A stretch of 64,000 bases of DNA, from contig CAJVGD010000010.1 of assembly GCA_910890315.1 (NCBI GenBank), forward strand, positions 62,001 through 126,000, written 5' to 3'. A program made the translations under genes and the position numbers. This DNA comes from Serendipita indica DSM 11827. Its lineage: Eukaryota > Basidiomycota > Agaricomycetes > Sebacinales > Serendipitaceae. This document shows, one piece after another, positions 11,450 through 22,487 of the stretch (position 1 is the stretch's first letter; the number at the start of each line of letters is the position of its first letter). The notes under the pieces were generated by a model. It made no database searches. It was given only the letters and a program-made list of their open reading frames with translations, and was not told where the DNA came from.

Positions 11450-12907
11450 CTAAGAGAGCGTAGGAACAGACCACGGCATCCACCCGGCTTGGTCAAAGTT
11501 GAGGTTCCCGTCCGTCTTGAAGATGGCAGTGTTGGCCGACGACTGGTCGAACAAGAAGCGTTGGACAAACGCGGTGAGCTCGGTCTGTTGAGAAGACGGG
11601 AACGAGCAGTGGTTGTGGTTCCCGACTTGGGAAAAGCCCATATTTGACTGCACACCGAGGGCTTGGTAGATCGTTTGACCTGCCTTCATGCAGCCAAAGC
11701 AACTCATGTTGCCCAGCCACTCCATGGACGTGTTCTCAATGACCAGTAGTCCCCGTGGCGCGACCATACCAGCGAGCAGATGGTGGTCGAATGGCAGGCG
11801 AGTGACCGAGTTGACAAAGGGGTCAAACGACTTGGAGAACCAGACATTCTCTGTGATAATCTGGGACGCCGTCTGAACATTCTGACCGCTGCTTTTCTGT
11901 GCATCAGAGAGACGCCAGCACGCCGAGCCACCAGATCCAGATTCTTGGGGAATAGTGAGCGCGACGCGGGTATCAAATGCACCGGCGACGATGGCGCCTT
12001 TGCCGTTTCGAGAGCATCCAGTGACGCCAATCTTTGCTGGATTGATACGCACGTTGGTAGTGGTCTCGATGGCGTCAATAATTCTGCTCACCCCCCACGC
12101 CCAGGCGATGAGGGCACCCGCACTGTGGTTGCTCCCGTAGAGGGTGTAAAACTTGCCAGAGCCACGACTACCGCTATTTTGCTGGGCGGCAATATCATCG
12201 TTGTTGAAGGTGATGACAGCGACGCCAGCGGGCGTCGGGATACTCATGGCGCCGTACGCAATAATGGCAGGGTAGGGCGCGGTGCCAGAGGAAGGGTAGG
12301 AAATGCTGATGGAGAACGAGATGGATTTGCCGGCCTCGGAAACGTTGATAGTCAAGGTGTTACCGCTCATAGAGCCGGTGACAGAGGAAGGCTTGGGAGG
12401 TTTTGTTCCAAGCTCGTTCGTCTGCATGAGTTGACTGATCTCCTCGCGTCGGCATTGCCATTCAGCCTTGGTTGTGACTCGAGATCCAGAGGCTCGTTGG
12501 AATGGGTCGGGGAGTTTTGGAATCGTGGACGATGTAGGATTGCCGGAGAGGGGGGTGCAAGAGCCAGAGGGTTGGGGGGACGTTGAAGTTTGAGAGCTCT
12601 GAGTCGTGGTGGTTGCCTGGATGCTAGAGCTAGAGCTCGACGGTGTTAGCGTCGTAGAACTGCTGGTTCGTGTTGTAGTGGACGTCGCCGTCCCAGGTAG
12701 GCACTGACTGTACCAATCGTTGACATAGGTACACACAGCTCCTGAAACGCAAATTTTGGACCCATTGTAGTTGATACCTCCACCTGGAAATAGTCAATGC
12801 ACGTCTCAGCTTGCCTAGGTGCCAAACTTACACTGTCCCCACATCCCGACAGATTGGGCGATAGCAGAGCCAGCAAAAAGAAGTGCAGGTACAAGTCGAA
12901 AAGCCAT
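11450..12907 (-). CDS. 4-O-methyl-glucuronoyl methylesterase (CE15) with CBM1
   Basis: Family CE15 enzymes cleave ester bonds between lignin alcohols and 4-O-methyl-glucuronic acid of glucuronoxylan, outside the cell. Two exons (12907-12832, 12783-11450; 48-bp intron) give 469 residues. Order: signal peptide (MAFRLVPALLFAGSAIAQS); a CBM1 cellulose-binding module with WGQC, GG.NYNGSKIC and WYSQC; a Ser/Thr linker; and the CE15 domain. Catalytic signatures are GCSRNGKGA (nucleophile Ser), a downstream QESGSGGSACWR segment with the acidic residue, and GNHNHC with the His. The length is normal and no break is seen. The intron splits the CBM1 first Cys codon (CAG T|GT). It indicates a plant-cell-wall degrading lifestyle. 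Confidence 0.93.
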
Positions 12908-13974
12908 GGTGAATATTCTGCTGTATCGGCCTCGCATTGCTACGACTCTTTATAGGGGTCACAGTGGTCTGCACGATTGAAAATTCGGAGTTTGTCCCCA
13001 TACGTCTCTGCGATGTTTGTATGTGGGACTTCGCTATTCGAACAAGCGAAATGACACGCCAAGCTGCTGCGAAGGTCCTCGTATTGTGGACGACGAGAAT
13101 GAACCGAAGAAAGTTGCTCGTGTTGAGAATCACATGATGGGCGGTTCAACAGTGATCAACCACTCGAGAATTCAGTCGAGCAACCCTTGGCAAGAGCCAG
13201 TCGCCTAAAACTTGGAAGATTTCGTGTGAGAGGGAGTCGCACGTCGAGGGTGTACGGCTGGATTTGAGGGACGCCATGTTACTCACTTGGAAGCTCCTTA
13301 GCAGCAGAGTCTTGCCTTTGAGATGTGCCGCGCGAGCACTGCCGACTGGCAGGCTCGGAGGATAGAAAACGTGGCGAGATGCGAAGACGAGGAGCCGCGC
13401 ATCATAGAATCCCTAGCCTCGAAATCAATCGCCGAGATCAATATCACATAATGGACTACAACGTACCGGTCGGTGCGTGGGCGGGCCGTTGAACACAATA
13501 CGAGCCAGAGCCAAGCTCAGAAGTATTGAAAGGGCGTAATATTGTATTCAGAGAACGAGTAGTTGACTGAACAGGATCGCTCGTGGTTCAGATGTTGTTG
13601 ATTATCCTCGGACATTGCCTCGACCAGGTGCCGTATAATTGCCGTTTAAAATGAAGCCTTTCATTCTGATTGCATTCGAGGACTTGGATAGACGACGGTG
13701 AAACCTGGTTAGCGAGATTTCGACGCAGAACTTGGCAGCAAACTCACGTGTGTGATTTCTTTGTATCATGATAATGCATTATTTGACTATATACACCTCC
13801 TTAGATGTGGTTTATGCTGTCTTCCTTGTGCTTTGCGCTCAACGTCCTCGTGGTTCGAGTTCAAAGCGCGAGTGGACAAGGGCTACAGCTTTACATGCAT
13901 GAACTGAAGAGAATGTGTATTTATCGGATAGATACATCTTCAGAGATCTCATCTCGACCCAGCTCAGCTCAACG
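12908..13974. other. Intergenic upstream of CE15
   Basis: Promoter side of the CE15 gene; no convincing coding frame on either strand. Confidence 0.4.
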
Positions 13975-14040
13975 TCGGCATGGACTACGGCATCCAGTTT
14001 GCCTTGTCAAAGTTGAGGTTAGCTCCAGCGATAGGAGCCT
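13975..14040 (-). pseudogene. Possible relic of a CE15 C-terminus
   Basis: The minus strand reads GANLNFDKANWMP then stop, close to the GNLNFDQAGWMP tail of the CE15 gene 2.5 kb away. About 36 bases match with few differences. No other part of a second CE15 copy was found nearby, so this is either a short duplicated end or chance. Confidence 0.35.
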
Positions 14041-14767
14041 AGTTTCACCACACCCCGTACTTATACGCTCGTGCTCTAATCCACCAGGGAGATTCCTCAG
14101 AAACACCTGTTACGAAGCGGATGAGTCCCCATGAACGCGTTCTGAGGATAAAAATAATACACCACAGAGTGAGGAGAGGGAGTCGTCGTGGCGCCGATTG
14201 ACGAATATCAACCGAAGAAGACTGCCAAGCTATGGACGACAGTATCACATGTAAAACAAGCGTAAACAGGCACCTATTCTTCTCGAAATGACATTCGCCT
14301 AATGTCTGGAAGATTTGCGACATCATGGGGACATCTTTGTCTCGTCACGGTCCGGCTGAATACGTCAAAGTGCCGCTCCATCCTTGGGTCTACGAGTAAT
14401 TTCCCTTCTCACATGTGAATCAAGATCACGTTGACAGTCCCCCAAGAACTGGCGCGTTTAGACGTGCCGTACCAACAGAGACCCTGCTCCTCGAGGGTTC
14501 ATAATTGTAGAAGAAGTGAGATGAAGTTTGATTTCAACGGACGTGGGCGTGCCGCCACGGCCCGCCGCGGGAAAACTGTGTGCGAAAAGGGGTGATTCTC
14601 AACGCCGCAAATTTGGTCGCATAGGGTTCGGCATTCCATAACTATCAAGAACACAACGCGTCGAACCTCTACAGAGTACCGTGGACAAGAAGACGCCGAC
14701 TGCACGAGTCGCCTCCATCTCGAAAGCGGCTCCAAGGCAAAGCACGCGCAAAGAGAAGTGGGAAGAA
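14041..14767. other. Intergenic downstream of the eS6 gene
   Basis: No gene seen on either strand; includes the presumed eS6 3' UTR. Confidence 0.4.
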
Positions 14768-15738
14768 TTATGCAGCTCTGAGAAATGATTAGGCAGCGTA
14801 AGAGAGAGAAGAGAAATACGGACTTCTTGTGGGCGGCCTTGATGGCAGCGATTTTCTGCTTCTTCTCGTCGCGACGCTTGGCAAGGAGTGCCCTTTGGGA
14901 TGGTCAAACATAGTTTATGGGATATGTCGAACACACGTACTCGTACTCCTTCTTTTCGTTTTTCTGAGCAGCGAGTCTTCGGTTCTTGAGCGAGCGGAGG
15001 TGACGGCGTCGCTGGAGACGGATGGGAGTGACGAGACGCTGAATCTTGGGACTAATAGAATGTTATATTTCGTCTAGACGAGATGTACGGAGAGAGAACA
15101 TACGCCTTGGTATACGGCTTTGCGTCTTCCTTCTTCTTGCTCTTGACCTCGCGACGAATGACAAACTTGCGAACGTCATCCTCTTTGCTCAAGTTGAAGA
15201 ATTTGCGAATCTTGGTCGCTCGCTTGGGACCGAGACGCTTGGGGAGGACGTTTTCGGTGAGACCGGGAATTGGCTGCTCGCCCTGCTTGACAATGACCAA
15301 AGAAAGAACGGCGATATCCGGACCGACGATGCAGCCACGGACACTCTTGCGCTTGCGTTCACCCGTTCGTCGGGGTCGGTAGCACGAGTGACCGTCGGCG
15401 AGGAGAAGGCGGACACGGTATGGGAGGAGGACGCCTTGTTTCATTGGGAAACCTTGCTTGTCGTTTCCACCGGTGATACGGAAGATGTAGCCCTTCCATT
15501 CGTCTCCGAGCGGGTCGCCTGGAACCTCTTGCGAGATGCGCTTTTCGTAAAAGTGACGGCTAGCAAAAAAAGTGTTAGGTGGATACTTTATATCCTATAC
15601 AAGTAACTCACAAGCGACGCTCGTCGTCGAGGTCAATGGTCTTTTGTTCACCCGTGGCCGGGTCTGATGTCGATTATGAGCAAATGTATTTTCCAAAGAA
15701 TAAGAGAAATAAGACGCACTTGCAATGTTAAACTTCAT
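14768..15738 (-). CDS. RPS6: 40S ribosomal protein S6 (eS6)
   Basis: Structural protein of the small ribosomal subunit. The first exon is MKFNIA at 15738, then [18 protein letters not shown], then a long exon with [58 protein letters not shown] and [20 protein letters not shown], all family hallmarks. Later exons carry [19 protein letters not shown] and [21 protein letters not shown] place the end at KKAA-stop after a 44-bp intron (TAA at 14768-14770). About 240 residues, as expected. The C-terminus lacks the long Ser-rich phosphorylated tail of animals. Divergently transcribed with uS15. Confidence 0.93.
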
Positions 15739-16074
15739 TTTCTGTCGACGCAACCAACGACAACCGACGCATGATCAGCTCGTCTCGTTGTCATATCGCC
15801 ACGACGAGCTCACCGATTACAAGACGGGACCGCAGAGAATTCCCAACGACGTAGATTCCAACGACGCGATGGATGCAGTCAAAGTCCAAAGTCTGGGTGA
15901 GGGTTTGGGCCGTTTGTTTGGCCGCAAAACCTTATTGGCGTCGACCTTTTTGTCCCAGACAAGAATCCACACAAATCAAAACTTGGATATTTTCTAGTCT
16001 ACAGAGGATTATTCGTGCGTATAGACTGCCATAGACGACCGCTGGCTCATCGTATCCTCTTGGGCAGATCAACC
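15739..16074. promoter_or_regulatory. Shared divergent promoter of eS6 and uS15 genes
   Basis: Only 336 bases separate the start codons of two 40S ribosomal protein genes transcribed away from each other. Such spacing allows one promoter region to set matched expression (inference). No specific operator was identified by eye. Confidence 0.55.
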
Positions 16075-16636
16075 ATGGGTCGTATGCACGCTCCCGGCAA
16101 GGGCATTGGTATGCTACAATGCTATTATCACTATACCACTCATAATATATCCATATAGCCTCGTCTGCCCTCCCCTATCGTCGCGCACCACCAACTTGGC
16201 TCAAGACGTCGCCAGCCGATGTCGTCGACCACATCGGAAAGCTCGCAAGAAAGGGTCTTACTCCCTCGCAAATCGGTGTTACCCTCCGTGACTCGCACGG
16301 TATCCCCCAAGTCCGATTCGTGACTGGTAACAAGATTCTGAGAATACTCAAGTCGCAGGGTATGTCATTTTCATCTATATGCATTCATTTGGTCATATAT
16401 TTACCCATTATTCAGGTCTCGCACCGTCTATCCCAGAGGACCTGTGGCATCTCATCAAAAAGGCAGTGGCCGTTCGCAAACATCTCGAGGTCAACCGAAA
16501 AGACAAAGACTCCAAGTTTCGTCTGATTCTCATCGAGTCGCGTATCCACCGTCTGGCGAGGTACTACAAGTCGAAGCAAAAGATTGCCCCGACATTCAAG
16601 TACGAGGCTGCGACGGCCAGCACGCTCGTTGCATAA
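16075..16636 (+). CDS. RPS13: 40S ribosomal protein S13 (uS15)
   Basis: Small-subunit ribosomal protein. Three exons: [11 protein letters not shown] with the next Ala codon split, then [18 protein letters not shown] to KILRILKSQ, then [20 protein letters not shown] to the C-terminal [11 protein letters not shown] and TAA at 16636. The hallmarks [33 protein letters not shown] and [10 protein letters not shown] are all present. 151 residues, the normal eukaryotic length. Nothing unusual. Confidence 0.95.
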
Positions 16637-17525
16637 TCGACTTGTCGAATGGGCTTCGAGGTTTCTTGGTATGGCGTACTCTTCATGTCTATGTCCTACA
16701 TCAAATAGCAACGAATATGCCATACTCGTGCGGTTGGTGAGCCGACAATGTCTGATTGGATATCATGAAAAGTCCCTGAATATTCGCGAATACTCTACGG
16801 TACTCTATTGTTTATAATATTTCCCAAACTGAGACGGAAGGTCACTAGTCTACGAGGGGTGGGGAAAAGAAGATCTTTTATAGACTGGATAAAAATATCT
16901 CACTGAAAATAGAGTGAAGATTCCCTTGAGATAAACGGGTAACAGTGACAAGATTTTGATCTCACCACAGTAGGTCAATTCGACGTCGCCATCCTCAGCG
17001 GAACCCATAGCGGTCAGCTTCAAGCGGATCTGGGCATAAACGACAGAAAAAGATGATGATTTGAGCGAAAATCAAGTAGGCTACAGGACGTTGCTAGGAA
17101 GCAGACGAGGACGTGGACCGACTGACGAGCTAGATGACATGGCTACCGACGTTCCTGACACTAGGCTGATATTGCTGATAGTCCGAGATGTACGGCGGCG
17201 CCCCGGCAGCTGTTGGTCCTGGTGGCTGAGTGTGGTCGTCAGTCTGGGATATTTGCATCAAATATTCACATGAAATGGCCCTGAGATGTGGCGCGAGAAT
17301 CCAAAGGGTACCTAGGGGCTCATTTCGACTAAGAGTCTTGGTTATGGGAATATTTGGTGTCCCCCCGTGCCTGACCGGTGAGCCTCTCCGACGCCCGCGC
17401 CCAAACAAATAGTCCTTATTCTTGTCCTCTTCCACGTCTCTCCTCTCCGTTTGCTCTCTTGTACCAAAGTCGCTCCTCGAGCGCATCTCCCTTCGTTTCT
17501 TCCAATCCGCTCATTTCCCTCAATA
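16637..17525. other. Intergenic, two coding-like scraps on the minus strand
   Basis: No full gene. On the minus strand, 17130-17230 reads QPPGPTAAGAPPYISDYQQY and a stretch near 16965-17045 reads VVYAQIRLKLTAMGSAEDGD with VELTYC. Both look like protein but I could not join them or recognise a family. Near 17420-17525 the plus strand is CT-rich, fitting the promoter of the next gene. Confidence 0.3.
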
Positions 17526-19870
17526 ATGCTGGCAAACTCGTTTGTCGCCCTCTCGGCGGCAGCTCTTGCGACGCTTGTCCCCTCTGTCCATGCCTTTTTC
17601 CGCATGCCATGCTCGCAGCCCGTCGTCGTCGAGCGCAGTGACCCGTGCGTCTACCCTCCGTCCCTCTTCGGCCGTTCGACCCTTGTGGCTGACAACTCGA
17701 CTCTGCAGCATCGTCAATCCTGGAGCCATATCTGGTCATCTGCACACAATTATGGGCGGATCTAACTTTAATTTTACCCAGACGTATGAAGATGCCAGAC
17801 GCTCGGAGTGCACCTCTTGCAAGGCGCGTCTGCCTTTTTCTTTTCTTTTCCGAACCCGTCGACTAAAACCACGTCTAGGCTACCCAAGACCGATCAAACT
17901 ATTGGACCCCAACGCTCTTCTATCAAGCCCAGAACGGCTCCTTTCACCGAGTCGAGCAAAACGGAGGCATGACCGTCTACTACCTCCAGCGAACGGGCAG
18001 TGACAAGAAGCCCGTCCAGGCCTTTCCAGCAGGCTTTCGCATGCTCGCAGGCGACCCTTTTCTCCGTTCCTACGACCCGACTTCGCTCAGTCAAAAGGCC
18101 GTGTCGCACGTCTGTCTAAACTACAAAGGAGATTCTCCCGAGACACCAATGATTCCGAATCGCAACTGCCCCGACGGTCTCAGGACTCAACTCTTTTTCC
18201 CGAGCTGTTGGGATGGTGTCAATCTCGATTCAAAGGATCATAAATCACACATGGCTTATCCGAGCGGCATGAACAGCGGCGACTGCCCGGCCACGCACCC
18301 TGTCCGTTTGGTCTCCATCTTTTACGAGATTATCTGGAATGTCAACGACTGGAAGAACATGTGGTGGAAGCCAGACGGATCCCATCCATTCGTCCTCTCG
18401 ATGGGCGACCCAACCGGCTATGGCTTCCATGGCGGTTCGTCTTTTTATATCTCTCCTCGGGGACGATAAGCTTACATCCGTTCTAGATTTCCTCAACGGA
18501 TGGGATATTGCCGCTTTGCAACGTGCGCTCGACAAATGCACTCAAGACTCTGGAAGAATCGAAGATTGCGCCGGAGACCTTGAACTGCAAGACGACTCTC
18601 TCATGAAGGACTGCATCAACCCAACACGTGTCGCTGAAAACACACTCGGCTGGCTCCCCGCCCTCCCAGGATGCAACCCCGTCACCTATGGTCCTGGACG
18701 TGCCACGCCCCAAGCGTGCCCAACCGTTCCCTCTATCCTCAGCCTCGATCAAGTTGGCTTTGAGAAAAAGGATGTTCCCTTTTGGGATCCAGTAGGATGC
18801 GCCAAGGACGACCTCAACAACCGTCTCTTGCCCAGAAAGTTCTCCGACCCGGCAATGACGATTGAGATGTGCGGGAATCTATGCCATAATAATGGATACA
18901 CCTACGCTGGTGCCCAGTGGGGTGTCGAGTGCTGGTGTGGTTCTAGTTTTGACGAATCGAGGGCTAATTTGCGCGGAAGTTGCTCTCAGCCGTGCGCAGG
19001 AGATCGGACCGAGATTTGTGGTAACGGTGGAATGCTCAGCGTTTACAAGTACAACCCCAACAAGAATACAACCCCTTCGTCTAGCTCGAGCACCCGTGTC
19101 TCCAGTTCGAGCACTCGGGCCTCTAGCTCTAGCGCGACTGTTCCAGCCGCTACCAGCACCCCACCGACGGCATCTGTGTCCGCTCCAGAGGGTACCAACC
19201 CTGTCTCTTCCTCGTCGAGCACTTCCAGCACCGCCTCTTCGTCGTCCAGCTCTTCTGTCGCCACGTCAAGTTCCTCTTCATCTGTCCAGTCAAGCACTTC
19301 CTCCACCCAGTCCAGCTCTTCCTCCGCTCCGTCGTCAAGTCCCACGGGCTCCGTCCCGGACCCACGTTCTCACGGTGCGCCACAGGGCTGGTTTTACCGC
19401 GGATGCTATTTCGACCAAGTATGGCCATATCGTACACTTGATGGCGCTGGACAATGGAATAGCGATAAGATGACGCCCGCGCTCTGTACCGAACGATGCG
19501 CCTCCAAGGGATTCTTCATGGCGGCGACCGAATATGGTGGCGAATGCTATTGCGGAAATTCAATGAGAGGAGGTGCAATCTTGAAAAAGGACGAAGAGTG
19601 CAATTTCAAGTGCAAGGAGACGCGAACCTAATGTGCGGTGGCGCGGCGCGTATGAGCGTTTATGCGCGTGATATGCGTCGTATTCGACGTGATGGATTGA
19701 TGGAGGATGTAGAGATTGTGGCGAGAGAAGAGGTCGAGGTCGTCGAACGCGAGGTCAAGGACGAGGTCGTCAAGCGAAATATCTCGTCGGCCAAGCGCTC
19801 CAATGTCCATCGTCGTCGCCATTTACTTCATGGACGCCAACGAGCTTCGCTCGACGTCGAGGCCAACTAA
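17526..19870 (+). CDS. Secreted DUF1996 protein with two WSC domains (frameshift near end)
   Basis: A signal peptide (MLANSFVALSAAALATLVPS) leads into a DUF1996 domain: IVNPGAISGHLHTIMGGSNF, SCWDGVNLDSKDHKSHMAYP, HPVRLVSIFYEIIWNV and DFLNGWD. A WSC domain with eight-Cys character (CGNLCHNNGYTYAGAQWGVE, CWCGSS) follows, then a long Ser-rich linker and a second WSC domain (GCYFDQVWPYRTL, CTERCASKGF, ECYCGNS). Introns: 17646-17709; a GC-AG-like one at about 17827-17880; and 18435-18486, which splits the Asp codon of DFLNGW. The main frame hits a stop at 19631, but a one-base shift near 19615-19617 restores CNFKC-x-GDANLMCGGAARMSVY and 80 more residues to TAA at 19870. That is either a real indel or a sequence error. 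WSC domains bind glycans; DUF1996 function is unknown. Confidence 0.85.
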
Positions 19871-20535
19871 GCGCCATCTGCTTTCTCTGACAAATGGAAG
19901 AACTCAACGACAAGAATAATTCCAACTTTTCTTGGTGATACAAGCCTACTTACCAACGTTTATTCACTCTTTTTGGAAATGGACCTTGGTGTCCATACGC
20001 ACGCTCGTTTGCAACCCGCGTCTACCCCCTTCCCTCCCCTTCTCTCCAGGCTTCGTGACGACTCATGACCGTCGACGATCCTACTCTACTCGCTGATATA
20101 CTGAACCTGGTTCTCTTTCGTGCGCAGTCTATCGGCACCGAGTGTCGGTAACGACTCGCGACTTGTTTCTTGGTGTTCTAAACGAGCACACACGCAATCA
20201 TTGCTCGGCGGCGCGTCGACGCGTCGTCGTCTCATACCCTCTCTCCCTCTCTCTCTCTTACTCTCAACGGCTCCACCCCCCTTGTTTTTTTTGCTGCTTC
20301 GTAGACTCGGCGTAGAATCACTCGTCAAATGGATACCATCCCTCACTCGCTCTGCTCGTAGAACGAGCGGGCGCGTATCTCGCAGTGCGAAATGGTTTTT
20401 GTGATACGTAGACGTCGTTCTGGAATGACAATGTGTTCAAATCATTCGTAGGCTATGGCCGTTCCTCATTTCAACCTTGTTGCAGAGGTATTGTTTAGAT
20501 ACTGTATCGGGCAACATCACCAGTTGGAACAAGAG
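19871..20535. other. Convergent intergenic before the second S array
   Basis: CT-rich tracts near 20240-20290; no gene recognised. Confidence 0.4.
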
Positions 20536-21614
20536 TCATTTCCTTGCGGGGACGATACAGGTATATCTAGGAGTCTTCGTCCGTGTGAGGCTGTACGTTT
20601 CAGATCCACTGTCGTAACGAAGATACCAGCTCGTAGCTTCCTCTAGCTGGGAAAGATCCCTCTCCCAGATAATATCCGTTCGCCTCTCACCCGAGATGAG
20701 TTCTGTCTCTCGATAGTCTGTGATCATATAGGCGCATAAAATCGGGTGATACTTGGCGACAACCACGGCTGGGTTACTATCATCATATCGTCAGGCATAG
20801 AGATAGGGGCAGATATGAAGGCGCGTACTCCGTTTGGGGAATCGGATTGTTTCTTGGAATTGGAAGGAGACCTGACCCAGAATGATCACTATACCTAACG
20901 ACTATATAAGAGTGCTGAATAACATACCGAGGGTCATGTCCTGACGCTTTTCGGTGCCGCTCGTTGCAGCGGTGAAGCCAGCGTTCTCATCCTTGTTTGT
21001 GCCGGTTAACTATCGCTTAGATTAATCAAAATTGACCATTGGATGAACTTAAAAGAGTAGCACTCACGCCGACTAACACGTTCTGGTCCGAATCCATCGC
21101 AGATTCCACAGTACCCCCAGTCTGTTCATTGTCAGCAAGGCGTCAAGCGCGAGACATGGGTGCCCAAAAAGGTTGACGTACGTCGACACTTGCGTGCTTT
21201 GCTTTATTGATCGAATTCTCCTCGCCGATTTGAACGTTGGTAGGGACGGGCTTGCGGATTCCGGTCACTGAGTCAGCTGCCGGTGACTTGTTTATGTATT
21301 CGATCTCGGCCGTCATTCTGACTAGTCTAGCGGTGAACAAATATATCTACCAGTCACCTGGAATAACGAACCATCTTTGGGAAACGAAATGACTCTAGAT
21401 CCATTGCTCAGCGATCAGATGGCCACGTGAATTTGACTTTACTCACTTCCAGGCGACTGGCTTCTCCTTGGAATCAAGATCTTTGAGAGGTTTGAAGGTG
21501 AAGAGAAGATATCCACCCTTGGCGAGGCCACTGTCGAGTTCAGTCAATAAGAAATAATGGAAAGAGATGTATTCACGAAGTGCGGAAAATGAGCTTTCTC
21601 CTGTATGTGGACAT
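20536..21614 (-). CDS. S6: family-S protein
   Basis: Minus strand. First exon MSTYRRKLIFRTS at 21614. Further blocks include a GGYLLFTFKPL-like exon near 21490-21530, INKSPAADSVTG and PTNVQIGEENSINKAKHASV (21143-21340), and a last exon VVAKYHPILCAYMITDYRE, IWERDLSQLEEATSWYLRY and ETYSLTRTKTP. The protein then runs on about 12 residues further than S5 before the stop at 20536, probably from a shifted stop. It heads the minus-strand array. Function unknown. Confidence 0.6.
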
Positions 21615-22487
21615 AAGAACTAAATTAGCAAGGGAGGCAAAATTGTGACGGCTAGAGAGACACGACATCAGTGGCACTTTCGCTTATGCCATTCATAGGT
21701 TCCAAATGATTACCTGTGCGGAATCGTCGAGAGACCGAGAGACCAAGCCAGACAAGGAATTTAGAACAGAGCGAGGGAGAGACTCGACGGTTTGGAAGAA
21801 TATCCAGGAAGACCAGCTAAACGGTGCGTACATGTACAGGCTGTCTTAAATAGAATTTGGGACTAAGGATGAATATCCGAGCGAAATAGGATAATGGAGC
21901 GGTCAGGTGACAAGCGCTATTAGTGGCGGACACGCACGCTTCATGCAGCCTTCGGAGTTTTCGATTCTCCCGGCCTCAAAATCTTCAGCAAATACAATGG
22001 ATACGCCATTTTCGTAGAAGTAGCTCCAGACAGGGTGCTTGGCGGCATCTTTCGAGTATAAAGATAATGGTATTGTACTTCAAATCTGTTAGATTTCGTT
22101 GCATTAGTGTCTGTGGGCGTGGTATACTCCTATTTAATACTAGCATTATATGCTTTTCGACCACTATCTCGGTGCTCTGAAGGGCACATACTGGCGGCGC
22201 GCTGGCGGTTGGTCCTTTAAACCTCTCTCCCCAATAATCTAACTTTCTCATTTTATTCTTCGGAGACTTGATAGTGAATCGACCAACTGGTACCACCTTT
22301 CACCACCCTTACGACGAACAGACGCATTTTAGTATCGCTAAGTGTTTATTTCTCCCAGGTGTATGCACGCACTCACCGTTCGTAGCTTATGACCCCTCAT
22401 AATCTCGACTTTCGTTGCGCAGCCTAGACCTCAAAAAGTCACCAATTAGGGGACGGATCATGTTGCAAGGATATTACAATGCATTTA
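21615..22487. other. Intergenic between S6 and S7
   Basis: Upstream region of S6 on the minus strand; no further gene recognised. Confidence 0.4.

Noticed and set aside
11780-12586. 268-codon open frame on the plus strand
   Set aside because: It is antisense to the CE15 esterase; the minus-strand reading has signal peptide, CBM1 and catalytic motifs.
15046-15606. 186-codon open frame on the plus strand
   Set aside because: Antisense shadow of ribosomal protein eS6.
19043-19345. Acidic Glu/Asp-rich frame on the minus strand
   Set aside because: Mirror of the Ser-rich linker of the DUF1996-WSC protein.
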